A stretch of DNA of 64,000 nt from Istiophorus platypterus (GCA_016859345.1 CM029124.1:10806001-10870000), one strand, 5' to 3'; positions 1 to 15,000 are shown, numbered from the stretch's first letter. Notes: generated by a model not told the origin, from the sequence alone. Program-made: numbers and translations.

Positions 1-64
1 GAGGGCAACAGATCCAATCTATAAAGCCTCCTTTCAGAGATAAAAAAAAACCACAATGACGTAC

Positions 65-3000
65 CAGGCTGGCCAGGCAGACCAGCAGGGCCAATGGGAC
101 CTGAGGACGAGAAATCAATACAACAGATAAAGAATTAAAACAATTTTAAATATATATATATATATATACATATATAAGTGATTATTGTGATTACTACTGT
201 GGCACTATTATTCAGTGCAAAGAAGGCAAGAATGCTTAAGATATCATCTGGCTACTTTCTGAGTTGTTAAGGGTTAGACCTGATAATCCAGGTGGTCCTG
301 CAGGGCCGGGAGAACCAGCCGGCCCAGGTGGTCCTGGGATGCCAACAGAAGTGGAACCAGCTGGAAAATAAAAGCGATGCTCAGACATCCTTGGACTGTG
401 GCCCGATCAATAATGTGTGAAAGTTTTATCATGATCTGTTACCTGCGTTGATGATTCTTCCTGGTGCACCAGTTTCACCTAAAATCAGATGGACACATGA
501 CATGTCAGATACAGGGTTTTATAAGCAGTAGCCTAGAAACACTGTATTTTAGAAACACTGCAGTCAGCCCACAAGGCTGAAACTCAAGGTGATAGTAGCT
601 TTACCTTTGGTGCCAGGTTGTCCTGGATTCCCTGGTATACCTAAGTGCAATATAAAAGCTGTTGGTGAGAACTGCTATGCAACTGAATTAAAACAACAGT
701 GTGTGTTGTATTAATAGTGGAGTCATACCTGGTGGTCCTTGAAGCCCAGGTGCTCCTATATTGTGGGTGGAGGGATATTATGAATATATCTATATATCTC
801 ATCATATTATCCACTGATGATACTGTTAATACAGCTAAAGATCATGTTTCATTAGATCGAATACATGTTCACTATACCTGGAATTCCAGCATCTCCGGGA
901 GGCCCAGCAGGACCTCTGAGTCCAGGGGGCCCAGCAGGGCCTTGATCACCTGGGGGCCAAAAATAAAATGAAATATAATGAGAATATAATTTATGTTGAT
1001 TTGGGTTCTTGTTATTAGCCTGAACCTCATTCATTCTTTAGATGTCTGACTGCCAGCATTACATCCTGGTGGATATTAAAATAATATGTATCTGTAGTGC
1101 TTATACAATGTCTTACTTACCTCTTGATCCTTTGGCACCATCATTGCCAGACAGTCCTAATGACAAAAGAGAAAAAAATACATACATATACTGAATGGTA
1201 TTGGTGGTAGGGGTGGAGGTAAAATAGACTTTACGACCAGACTTCTCTCTGCTGTCCCCCTGTGGAGGATCTCATTATTTAAATCGGCTGTAATGATTTA
1301 GGTAAATGAGCAATAAATGTAGTTTTACTGTCTTTTATTCCGAATTCCTCAAATAACTCTAATATTTTAAGTATATTATTACATTATGATTAATTAATCT
1401 AAAATTGATTATTCTTCAAAAAAAAGAAGAAGAAATACTAGGAATGATTTACTCAGTTTAAAGTGCTTTTTCCATTTTATTCTGAGTGAAATTTTTGTTA
1501 TGATCACACTTATCTCCTTGATATCAGTCAAGTCACGTTAAAGTATCAGTTCAACATTATGAGCTGTTCCCAAGCAACCGGCAGAGACTGCAGGAAATCA
1601 GAAACACTATCCCCCGGAAAATGGCAGACTACCACAGTCATACTCCAAGGAACCTTGAACAACTGTCATAGCTCAGAAGCTCTATACCATAATCTGGGAG
1701 TTTGAGAATCACTTATTTATCTGAGGCTGGAGGTCCTGTGACTCACCCATTGACCCTTTGGATCCTTTCTCTCCAGCTGGCCCAGGCAGACCTGGTAAAC
1801 CGGGATCACCTGAGGAGTAGAACCACTGGATTAGAAAACACATCTGGATTGTACGAGGTATAAATATGCCAATTTGACATCTGCAAATATAGTTCAATTC
1901 ACAAAGCTGTACTGACCTTGTAGACCTCTAAGACCTTTGTCACCAGGTTCACCTAAAATAAACAATTAATTACACAATGGTTAGAAATACTGACCACACA
2001 CAGTCCTATAATAATCTGATGTAGTTACAACAAACCTTTAAGTCCTTGAAATCCAGCGAGCCCTCTGTCACCTGCAGAGTGAGAAGAGTGACTGTGAGTG
2101 ACATTATAGTCTATAAAATAAAAAAAATTTAAATTGAATGTGCATTTTACTGTTTAGCTAGTAAAAATTGTCCATGCATTCTACCTTTAGGTCCAGGTGG
2201 CCCTGACTCCCCACGGAATCCCTGAGAACCTGGTTGACCTATTGCAAAACAATTCATGCGAAATGCCACGGATTAAGTCCAGCCATTGCTATTAGTGTTT
2301 TCTAGTTGGTGCTGGTAAATTCAATAATGTTCAGCGCAAGAATCGTTGTAGTGGTCCACATGAATGATAACAGGGAGAAACTTACCTAATGGCCCAGAAG
2401 GCCCAGGAACTCCTTGTGCACCTTGAGCAAAAAGATGAATAATAAGTAGAGGAAAAATCACTCTACAACAAGAACATTATAATTTGGACAACTTAATGAT
2501 GACATTAAAACATATAGTGCTAATGTGGATCTTACACTGGAATTAGCAATTCAGTGATATACAAGTTTTTTCCGTGAGTCTTTATTTTAAACAGTACAAA
2601 TCATTTTAAGAATTTTTGTAAGTCTCTCTAGGAACCTTCAGTGGATATTAACATCAACTGTTTTCCACTTATGTATTACATGAGTTCCTAATTTTTTCTT
2701 ATAAAAAAATCCCAAGTATAACGAGTAGGTGCTTGTAACTGTGGGAACTAACACATACCACCTCATTTTTAGGAGACTGTGAGGAGGGTATCCAGGAATT
2801 TGGGTGGAAAATATGGGACCCATAAAATAAACCATTTCTGTCTTTTCATGCCTTTTTTTTAAACTTTATTGATGCGAACTGAAAACTTGATGGATTATAC
2901 CCATACTGTTTTGGTAATCCCCAGTTCATCATATTTTAACTGTTGTAGGTGCTATAGTGAAAGATCTCTTATCAGATATATTAAAAAAATTATAAAATAT

Positions 3001-6000
3001 AGTGGGTAAAGATAAATGAAAATAAATGAAATAGAAATAAAATTTAAAGGTCACAACCTGTTTAGTATTTACACACTGTAAATAGTATTTAATAAATGGA
3101 TTATAACACATTCTAATGTAGTTTAAGCATATATGAAGACTTTTGTAACTGTTTATTCATGTATAATATTTACACATTCATATTTAATAGTAATATTCAT
3201 ATCTAATAATATTTATTGTTTATATTATTGTCATTCGTTATCTGTTTATACACAGGCTCCAGTTATGGGTGCCTGGAGGAATAGATGTACTTGCTGACAG
3301 ATACATTATTAATTACTTATATCTTCTTACAGCTATATTAAAATGTGTCATAAAACATTTATAAAATGACTGCTCAGAAATACTAAATAGGGAATTAAAA
3401 GTAAAGTATTACCATTTTATTAAAGGAGGAAAATAAATAAATATCTAAAGATGTGCTCAAAATACAGTGAAGGCCAGTAAGCATTTCATTTAATTAATCA
3501 GAGAAGACAGGAGAGATACTGTTAACATGGACGAAAGCTTAACTATTTTTAGAGTCACAAGTAAATAAGGCTTTTTGAGTGTCTTTGAGTCCTAATCTGA
3601 TGTATAAGTTTGTTATTTAAACAGAATATTAGCGCAGGACATTAGGTTAAGAATAATAATTATAATTTAAGTAAGTCATAAGTCGGTGATATGGTGTTTT
3701 CCAAAATAAGAGGCAGCAGGAATATAATGTAAAAATTGGTATTTATTTTTCATCATTTGGAGCGCTTGGTTCTCGAATGCCGTACATGTCTACGTCAGGG
3801 TAGATCTCTTGTTTTGTTTTCATTGAATGGACGTGAATAAGGCTGCATTTGCTATCGATTCTATGCTGCCACCTGGTGTTGACCGTAGCACAGATGCTCC
3901 TTTTATGACAGCTGCTTTTGTTATCTTATATTTTTAAACATGAAACCAAAAGGGACAAGGATTTATGTTAAGTGATCTAACCTTTTGGTCCGGTCGGGCC
4001 AGCAGGTCCAGCAACTCCAGGTTCTCCAGGAGCACCTGCATAAACCAAACATGTTAGATCTTATAGTAAAACATTGTTTTTGAATCAGGTTTAACTAGTT
4101 GCTACCGAAACTTTGTCACAGCTGTGAAACTGAGCCGTACCTCTGTCACCTTTCGTTCCAAAGCCTGGAGGTCCTGGATCCCCTCTGGGGCCAGCTGGGC
4201 CCTCACGACCCCTGATACCCGGTGGCCCCTCCACCCCATGCTCGCCTGATCAGACATTTTACATACAGTTACTCACTCACTCTAAATAAGCTCAAAATTG
4301 CACTTGTACCATGTAGACTTATTATTCCTCTGCACCTTGGCTTCCTTTCTGTCCTTTAGGACCCTCAGGGCCTGCATGTCCCATTGCACCAGGAGGACCT
4401 GAGGTCAAAGGTCACAGTAACATGGCATCACAAATAATAAGAATAAACCTATGAACATGTAAAATATTGGTGATGACTTGAGGAAAATGTTAATCATCAT
4501 CCCTCACCTGGCATTCCAGGGAAACCAGAATCACCTGTGACAAATGAAACATGTTTAAATGTGATGAGAGTACGCAAGTAAAAAAAACTGATGACAGGGT
4601 GACAGAAAAAGACCTTTAAAAAATCTGAAATACATTTCTTGTACTAAGTGTTTCTGCTTCCCAATGTTTAGCTCCAGAGTCCCTCATAAAGTTTTAAAAA
4701 ATAAGCATAAATTAATATAAATTAAATGCAACACGTTGACAAACTGGAAGTGAGGTATTTCTTTTCTGAAAGAAATAATATCTAAATTTCACCTTTAGGT
4801 CCAGGCAGCCCTCTCTCTACGTGCACTGAGGATGCTAGAAAAGCTAAGACAGAAAAAAAACAGTTCAGTGAAGATGAATGTAGTGCGTAAGTCTATGCGT
4901 TTGCGTTTGTATAAGTGTGTTCATGATGTCAGTGTGTGCAATACCTCTGAATGCGTGTGACTGCATTTCAGTTCTGAGCATTTCCTGGATCACATTCTGA
5001 AGAGCAACAGCGTTTATGTGTCCTCCACTCGCACCGGTCCCGAAGACAGTGCCACCACTGAAACCGGTACCAGCGCTGCCGGCGCTGCTGCTGAAACTGG
5101 TCTCAGTTCTGACAGCGGTGCCACTGTAACTGGTACCTGCACTGCCTGCACTGCCACTGTAACCGGTACCAGCACCACCGGCGCTGCCACCTCGACTGGT
5201 GACAGCACCACCGGCGCTGCCACTGTAACCGGTACCTGCACCGCCTGCACTGCCACTGTAACCGGTACCTGCACCACCGGCGCTGCCACCGTGACTGGTA
5301 CCTGCACCACCGGCGCTGCCACTGTAACCGGTACCTGCACCAACGGCGCTGCCACCGTGACTGGTACCTGCACCACCGGCGCTGCCACCGTAACCGGTTT
5401 CGGCACCTCCACCCCCGATCACGATAACCCCCCAGTGGGTACACCACCCCCCACCGGCACCCCACTGGCACCACCACCACCCACACCACAGTGCCAATGT
5501 CATTGCTACTGCCACCCGTGGAGCCACCAGCACCAGCCAGCGCATTGGGGTTTTTTTTTTTGTTTTTGAACTCTCCCTCCACCAGTCAGGGGGGGAGGTG
5601 TGTGTTGTCAGAGTGACCGGTGCCTCCACCAACCAAATAGGTGTTGATGTCATTGGAAGACCCGGACAGATGACTGGTGCGAGCAGAAGCGACCGCGGAC
5701 TCAGCCTCCAGTGTAGCCACTCGATTCTTCAGCTTTCTCACGTCCTCAGCTGAGAAAGGGGCATCCACATTTGTTAAGATATGCACACGGAGCACAAATT
5801 TAGGGCAGTTTTAGGAAAGGATTCGCAGTCCGTACTTCAACAGGCTAATTCAGGGTTTTTCACAGATTAAGAATTTCTCTGTAGGGGCAATCTTCTGGGG
5901 TCGGGAGCTCTGACTTCGGAAATCTGATGAATTTTGAATACATCTATATGAATAACTATCTCTGTTTTATTTTACTGCTTTTATCCTTATTTTATTGTAA

Positions 6001-9000
6001 ATGTAAATATTGTTTTATCATTATCAAATGTAAAGGACCTTGGTGAAATCAACAGTAAATGATTAGATAAAAATGTAATCACAGATCACAGATCAAAGAA
6101 CCAAGAATTAATTAATCACTTGACAGAAATTTTTTGTAGTATATTAAAGTATAACTATATAAAATAATGAGCAGATTAATCAGCAATGAAAATAATGTTA
6201 GATGTAGCCCTAAACACCCAAGGATTAGGGACTAATTATGGTTTCTATAAAAATGCTATGTATCTATATCACACACTTTTAAATGATTTATCCTTTTCTT
6301 TAAAAAAAAAAATGTAATGTGAATATAAATATACTGTAAGTACTCTAAATGATCTACAGTATCAGATGGCTTTACTTGTTTAAAATATGCCTCAAATCAG
6401 AGGTTGCAAATGTTAATCCATGTTCTTTTCTGTCACATTTCTATCACGACAAATCTGCATCAACAACTCTCCTGTGGCAAGAAAACAAAAGTGAAGTCTC
6501 TGATGTCACCAGCCAACAATTTCTGGAGTTGCTCCACTCACAATGAATGCCAGACCAACTTTATGGCAGCGGGACAGTACAGAGAGATCAAATTTCCAGG
6601 GAGAGGAGTGTATTTGTGGTTTCACAGTGCTTGGCAGCTCTGTGAAATAATGCTCACTAGCCTGTAAAAGCTGAAACACAAATTTTATTGGTTCAAAAAC
6701 AGTCACTCTAAGAAGCTTCATTGCAGGGCAGCTCCAGAGAGAATCTCATGACTCCTGAGGTTTTATCTTTGGGGAGATTGTCATTTTTCCCTATTAAATC
6801 TCATAATGTTGCACAAGTTAAACTTACCCAGTGCGATGAGGCCAAACAGAAGTCCCAGCAGGAGAAGGGCTAGGAGGAGAAGGCCCAGCAGCCATTTCCA
6901 CCAGGAACAGCAGGAGTCTGAGCAGCAGCAAAACCCTCCACCTCCAAAGATGCCGCTGTCCCTGCGAATCTCTGAGGATGGAGGAGAGAATGAAATCCTC
7001 ATTTTCAAACCCTAAAATGTTTATCGTTATGTAAATATTAACATACATGCAATCAAAAATACCTGCATAGGTGGCTTTGTCTTTCATTAAAACTCCAGAT
7101 GATCCATCTGACGGAGGGACAAAAATACACATTATTGCTCTTTCATTATAATCAAAATCTTTTCTGCTCTTAGAGATGTTTCAACAACCACTCACAGTAT
7201 GAGTTGCCTGTTTCTGTCTTCAGTGGGACCGTCTCACTGTAGCTTGAAATAAGCTTCTCTTTCTTCATCGAATCTCCCGACAGAGACCCTTTAAAATTAG
7301 AAATGCTTTTTTTAAATGATACTTTTATCATTTCTATTGTATTTAAGAAGCAAAACCGAGAACCAACATCAAAATATAGCACATAATACATGTGATACAA
7401 TACAATGCAGAAAGGGCTTTAACCCATATCAACAAAGAGGGAATAGAAATAGAAATAAAATTAAAATGAATATCTTCAATTTAAAGTAAGATGGAAGAAG
7501 AAGTTACAAACTTTATAAACTTTGGGACCATTATTTTCTGACATTTTATAGACTAAACAACTGAGAAGTAATTTATTCAAAGAAATAATAGTCAGACATA
7601 TTGATAGTGAAAATACGTTATTAATGGCTGCAGCCTTAAAGCCCTCCTCCTATGATGGATACTACCTCGCACTAGTCTTTCTGTTTGTTTACTATTTAGA
7701 CATTAAACATTCCTACAAGAAAGCTCAATGTCAAATAAAACAATGAAGTTCTTAAAACTGGACCAGGGCCACAAGATGGAGGATGGAGGACCAGACATTG
7801 TTACTATTTTAATTCAGTGGTACAAACTTTCAATTAATCAAATTATGAAGATCCGAATGATATGAAGTGAACTTGGGGCTTTTGGAGCCCCTGGGGGTCT
7901 GGGGCCCTGAGTCAGCTGCCCACTTTAAACAACAGGTAATCAAGCCTTGGTTCATGTGAATTTTTTTGGCTCCTGGGTCCAGAGAAAGTTTTGAGACCCT
8001 GTTAAGGTGAGAGAAAATGAACTGTTTTTCTCCACAAGGGGGCAGTGAATATCTGACTCACCTCCTCCCACTTGAATGCCGCCGCCACCCGTGGTGGTGG
8101 TGGTGGTGAACTGCTTCCCGCTGTCTTTAGCCAAAATGAGCATCTCTGCGTCTCTTTTAGCTGCAACGTTCTCCTTTTCAGAGATCAAGAACTTGTAGTC
8201 TTTCTTATATGCATCTTCAGTTTGGGATCTGGTGGCTGACAACAACAAAAAAGAGAGAGAGCTTCATCATTTTAGAATTTGACCATTATTTTGGAAGTGG
8301 TAACTTTTTCCAAGATCATCTGTGGACTTACTTGAGACTCCAGTGCTGACGACACCACCACCACCACTTGACACGTTCTTCTGAACACCATAACCTGTTT
8401 CACACACACAGATAATTACTCACATAAGAAGAGATGCTATTTTGTATATTCAATGAAGACAACATATTCGATAGTGTCAAAATATTGTGGGAACTGTCAG
8501 AAATCATGCTGCCGTACCTCCTAGGTTGGCATTTACATTGGCTCCACTTGCAGTGAGCACAGTGCCAGAAGTGGGCGCCAGATTATTCTGAAAGCCGTAA
8601 ACTGTAAACCGAGAAGAACAATTTGATTCAATTAAATAACACAAAATCGCAACTCACACACACTTGTCCAAAAACCAAAACAAAAAGATTGTGTCACTCA
8701 CACATTGGACATATGGGGACATATGGGCAAAACATTAAAATAGAATAAAACAAGCCATAAAAAGTAGATGCACCCCAAATCAGGAGTTCTACATTAAACT
8801 GAAGAATGAAACCCAATTTCACCTGCATGTAACAGGTAACATTCAAGGGACGCTGGTCTCACCTGACAGGGATGAGGGTGAGGTGGGGGCGAGCGGAGAG
8901 TTTCCTCCCGACATGTTGTTGGTGCTGACCTGGTACGAGTAGCTGCTGGTGTTGCCAGCGATCACGGTGGCGGAGGAGGAGGGCAGCGTGGAGGTGGACC

Positions 9001-12000
9001 AAGAGAAAGATGGCAGTATAGAGTCCAGTGTGTCATACTGGCCTGATCTCATACTGGTGTCACACTGGCCCGATCTTATGGTGGTGTCATACTGGCCCAA
9101 TTTTACACCAGTATCATATTGCCCTGATTTCAGACTGCTATCATATTGTTCTGATCTTATACTTGTATCATACTGACCTGATCTCACACCAGAAATAAAC
9201 TGCCCTGATTTCAGACTGGCATCATACTGGCCTGATCTCACACCAGAATCAAACTGTCCTGTTTTCAGACTGGCATCATACTGGCCTGATCTCACACTAG
9301 AATCAAACTGCCCTGATTTCAGAGTGACATCATACTGGCCTGATCTCACACCAGAATCAAACTGTCCTGATTTCAGACTGGCATCATACTGGCCTGATCT
9401 CACACCAGAATCAAACTGTCCTGATTTCAGACTGGCATCATACTGGCCTGATCTCACACCAGAATCAAACTGCCCTGATTTCAGACTGGTATCATACTGG
9501 CCTGATCTAACGCCAGACTCGTACTGGCTCGATATCAGAGTGACATCGTACTGGCCTGATTTTACACCAGTATTAAACTGCCCGGGTGCCAGATTGGTGT
9601 CATACTGGCCTGATGTATCAATGGTGTTGAATCCACCTGTTCCCAGACCAGAGCCAAATGCAGTTGAAACTGCAGGATAGAAAGGACACAAAGACAAACA
9701 TCAAGAAAATGTCTTTTACTTGAACCTGACTTCAATGTTTTATCATTATATTTGAGTTTTTCAAGTATTTCAAGGAATCCTGAAAGATTCTTTTGTCTAT
9801 CTGGATCAAAAAAAAAATATTTTCTCTGGTGCAGGCTAAAAAAAGACTTTTGACCAAACATGACAGATCTCGTTGCTATATCTATTCAACATTAACCAAT
9901 CAAAGTTTAATCTTTAGATACATTTATTTGTATTTATATAATTTTCAAATTTTTAATACTGTCATACATAATAATGCATTGTTTTCTTGTGTTGTCACCA
10001 ATGAGCAAAGAGATTCTGCATGCCATTTTAACTGTGCAGGAGACAAAATACTTTTTTTTTATCCAGATAAACAAGAGTCCTTAAGGATTCGGAAAATGCT
10101 GTAACTAAACGTTGTTGAGCTTCAAAACCTCACAAAGGAGCTTATCTGTGATGAGAGGCACAAACTGAGGCCGCGTTAAGCCATAAATCTTTTGGGAGGG
10201 CGACATAGCGTCTGTGCATGTCGAGCATGTGTGTCACTCTGGTGAGGGTATGTACCCGACTGCGTGGCCACAGAGACAGTTTTGGCCTCCACGCTGGACT
10301 TTTTAGGGACAGGGTGGGTAATGGAGGCATTGGAGGAGCGAGTGGGGCTGACGCTGCTGGAACGCCCCTTCAGCAGCTTCTTCACGTCGTCCAGCTCCGT
10401 CCCTGCAACCACCAAATGCAAAACTGAGAAATTCACTTCAGCGTGTGAGCTCAAAGTATAAGTATAAAGTATAAACCTTTGCTACATGCTGCTTCTGCTC
10501 CAGTTTAATTCAATAACAAATATTCCTCTTTTTAACCTAATGACAACTGTTGTAACTGCAGAGGCAGTGAAGTTGGAAAAAAAGGATTCAGTGTTTTTGG
10601 GGGGGATGATAAATTCTAAAACAGATAAAAGGCCATAATGCCTAAATTGTATGCTTTTTTAAAAAATTTTAAAAAAAGGATTATTTTAACCCCCAAAAAA
10701 CCTTTGCCATAAACCCATGTAACTAAATACAGCAAAGCCAGTATCTACTGACAAAATAGGTTCTCATTTAATTTAGCTACATTATTTGAGGAAATAAACG
10801 TACTTTTGATAATGATAATTATCACAAGTGAACCGATAATTTATATGTATATAATATACATGTAGCTACATAATATATATGTAGCTGATAATATGTTAGC
10901 TGCAAATCAAAAATGTGACTTGTGTTTTTTACTTTTTGAAAGTGGGACTTTTACTTGTAATAAAGTATTTTTACCAGTATGGGAAGAAGAACTGAGTCTT
11001 TTTACTCATATAAAAGTAGTAAGGGAGCACAACAAAAATACTTTATTGTAAAAGTGCTGCAGCCCTATTTTTTTCGTATTTAGAAGCACAAGGGGAAGAA
11101 AAATATATGCTTCAAGTACAGAAGTAAAGGTGGTATATTTGATCATAATGGATTATCATTATTATCATGCATTACTGTGAAAGCATCAGTGTAATATTGT
11201 AGCTGTTGGAGCTGGGACCAATTTTAAGTACTTGTTGTACTGCTGGGTTGTTTGATCGGTAAAAACGCATCATATGCCATGAGCTGACAATGTGTTTTGT
11301 GTTTCTTGATATTCAATGTAATTGCCTGTGAAAAAAATGTGGTAAAGCAAAATATATTCCACTGAAATGCTGTAAACTGAAGTATAAAATATCATAAAAT
11401 CTAAAGTGTAAGTACCTCAACTGCACTTGAGAACTGTACTTGAGTACTTAATGACATTCAACATTTTTTTCTACACTTTTGGGTTGCTATTTTTACTTCA
11501 GCAAAGGTACTTAAATACATTTTCCAGCACTCTACAAATATGCAACATAGCAATTTGAGACCTAGCTGAGGTGGGGTTAAGGTGGCATGGGAAGACTAAC
11601 TGCTAAAAAAATGTGATTTAAATAATAGCAGTTATACACTTTAATCAGCAGGGGGAGTGATCAGTGTCTGTAAAAGTCTGAGCCTGCACTGTTTGGGCTC
11701 AAAAGGGAATTACTGTAAACAGTGACTCATGTGTGCCATTGTTGCCACCACAGATCTGCTCCTTAACTTTTCCCCCACACGTACACAATGCAAACAAACC
11801 CATGATCCTCACAGATTAAATCTCCTTTTGCTGATGTATATCTTCTGTCTGGGGAGCTGCACATGTGTTACTAATTCGGATTTTTATGGACATAAACATG
11901 CATGTGACAAGTGGGAAGAAAAGGAACGTCCTATTCATGATATACTGAATACTGAGCCAAGCCCATTGCTCTAAAGTGACTCTGCAGTAAAAAAAAACAA

Positions 12001-15000
12001 AAAAAACAAAAAGAAAAAAAAAATCATTCACAATCCAAGTGTTATTTTTGAATGAAAACTCTCAAATGAAGATGTTCAGTTGCTTTCTGAGGACACTGCT
12101 TAACCGACAGTGAAGGATCCAAAAGGTCTTACATCTGCAGGGAGTGGGTGAGGCGCTTTGTAATCTGGCTCTGATCTCACTCTCTGGAAAAAGTCACAAC
12201 ACACAATGGACAAAGGAATCCCGATTAAACAAAATGTAAGCCAGGACAATTCAGAGTCAGATGGTGCAGAAATAATGTAGACAGGAGAGGCAGAAACTAT
12301 TATTGTTACCTCTGCTTTCACTCCTCCCTCGTGTGGTGCTAGAGCCTGAAAAGAGAGGGGAAATAAAATAAACATACACAGACACACCTTGAGGATAAAG
12401 CTGAAAAAATATTGTACAATCTTAAAGTAAAAAATCTATTCAGCCATAACTCTCACTTACAGTAGTTCCCATAATCTTTGCGTGTAAATTCTGGCGAGGA
12501 ATTAGCACTAGAACTTCCTAGAAAATACAAAAACAATAGTTTAGCAGGGATATAAACAGCACCCTTGTGCCCGACTGTTTCCTTCACATTTTAAAGCTTC
12601 TGTTACAGATGGCAACTGTGCAGCGCCTGCGTTTTTTTAACTGGACCTCACCGTCATAACCTCCCGAGCGGCTGGATACGATTTTCCTCTCCCGGAAACC
12701 TGGCGACAGGCCTCCTGTTGAGCCAGCTGTCTGCGCTCTCCTGGCACCGCTCGACGAGCTAGACCTGACCTTTGACACCGAGCTCACGAGATAACTGCCC
12801 CCGCCTCCTCCTCCGCCTACTCCTCCTCCACTTCCGTACCCCTCTCCGTCTATGTAGACACCCCCTCCATCGCCTCCCCCTGAGGAGTCTCCTCCCAGGT
12901 AAACCCCTGAGGAGGAACTGTAGCTGCTGGTGTTCACACCTACAGAGGCTGGAGGGATGATACGGACAAGTTAATTTAGGATTTCCTGCAGCTGTATCAG
13001 TACCACAGCATGAGTGTTCAAACAGGAATATGCCTGAGTCAAATGAAAGTCCCCTTTAGTGGAATTATTTACCTTCACTCAAGTACAAAGTTGAGGTACT
13101 TGTACTTTACAAAAGTATGTTGTTATAAGATCTTTTACTTAAGTAAAAGTACCAATACCACAATGTAACAATACTCCATTACAGGTGAAAGACCTTTTTC
13201 AAAAAAATGTTCTTTAGTAAAATGTATTCAAAGTGTCAAAAGTAAAATGACTTGACTCCTGTGCCTGATGGATTTTCATATCTTACATTAAAAGATTGTA
13301 AACACTGATGCATTAATGTGTAAACACCAGTTTTCTGTTGTAGCTGCTCAAGGTGGGGCTACTTTGAACTACTATATATACAGCCAGAGGATCACAAGAT
13401 AAATCTTAGGTGGCATTTTCCTTTTTTTTTTGGACTTTCCTCTAATCTCTGTGGGTTTTTTGTGAAATATTTGGTCATTTCACCTCTTCGGCCCTTGAAC
13501 TGTTATTGAAATGAAACCTTGTGAGTGGTTAAGAGCTGTTTTATAACTATTTTGTACGCTTATCTTGTACACTTACCTGGTGATAAATTCCACCTCTCCA
13601 TGTTCAGCTGACCTGCTCTGCACTGACTGCAGGGCTACACTATAAGTTCAGTGGAACGAATTAACTGGACATGTTCTTCCAATGAACCGTCAGACAAATT
13701 AAAGATATGTATTATTTCCTTTTATAGGAAATAACAGGTAGATATTAGTTGTGGCACAGGAAGCACTCAGATCCTTTAATTCAGTTTGAAGTAAATAGTA
13801 ACTATATCTGTCAGATAAATATAGTAATAGAACAGAAAGTGTTCTAAAATGGAAATACTTATGAACACCGAATTTGTACTTAAATACAGTACTACTATTT
13901 ACATCAGTAATAAGTTTAATAGTATTTGATAGTCTAATTTTCTGCATTGAGTACTTTTACTTCTCATACAGTACTATTTTGTTGATAACATGAACGTGTA
14001 CGTCATTGACATTTTTGATTAAGGACCTTTATCTGACAGCTTTTAAAAACTCCCAGGGAGAGAAAAACAAAGCCAAAAATTAGAGCCAGTTTTAGCTTCG
14101 TTCTAGTGAGGGTTTTTAAAACTGTAGCAATCAGCATCTTGAAACTTGAAGACAAAACACACAACTTCCCAATATTGGCCCACAAGTGGAAATATGCTCT
14201 CACATGAAGAGAAGTAGGTTCCACTGCTGCTCTGGGTTAAGACATTCTTCTCCAAGCCCAGCCCTCCAGCACTGCTGGACATATTCCTGTGATTTGATCC
14301 GCTGGTTCCCTCTAGCAACGAGAAGACACACAGCAAAACAAGGGGAGACGCTGTTACTCATCGGGTACTTCCTTTAGAAACTCTGGGCTATAATTACTGT
14401 ATTATGCTTTTAGATTGCTGACAACAATCAAAGCGAGGAGGACTGGAAGAAAGAGACACTCACTTGGTGGGAGAGAAGTCAGTCTGGTCGCGGACGTCAC
14501 AGTTTCTGTCACAACTGATGAAGAAAAAGAATGTGATCACTCGGTATAAACCTGTGCAGTTTATGCCAAACTCCTGTGTGACAAACTTCTATCCCAGTTA
14601 ATCCCAGTTGGCGAGTGCTAATTGGAGTGTTGAGGGACTGGCATGGTGTTGACTTTTACACTTCACGGGCTGAATTCATGTGACTATGATTGACACGGCG
14701 TTAATAATGCTTTATAAATCAGTTATAAACCATTATGAGTGTACCATTACGAGGTTTTGTAACCTCCTACAGCAGGACACTTGCTTTGTCTTTTTAGCTC
14801 TTCAGTTCACCAGTTACATATAGGCAACATTAATTAGTACAGACTTAATGGATTAATATCATTTTCATTATTAGATTAATTATATAATTACTTTTTCTTA
14901 TGACAATGAGAGACCTGCGAGTTCTAAGTCCCCCTATTTAACATCACAAAACATTTAATAAATGTTGTATGACATACTATAATGTTGTTTTAAGAAGATG

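Noticed and set aside
5018..5569. Thr/Gly/Ala-rich 183-residue open frame on the plus strand
   Set aside because: It is the complementary reading of the 33-bp minisatellite in col17a1; no splice sites, promoter or family match, and the minus strand joins flanking col17a1 exons.
9020..9613. Regular 27/54-bp repeats that look array-like, as in CRISPR
   Set aside because: No unique spacers; units are contiguous, codon-periodic and inside a eukaryotic coding exon.
9324..9680. Repetitive plus-strand frame with SYWPDLTPESNCPDFRL units
   Set aside because: Shadow of the col17a1 nine-residue repeat on the minus strand, whose frame is supported by splice sites and homologous flanks.
13699..13947. 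82-residue minus-strand frame between col17a1 exons
   Set aside because: Intronic, AT-rich, contains AAGTAC-type repeat words and has no splice sites in the right phase.
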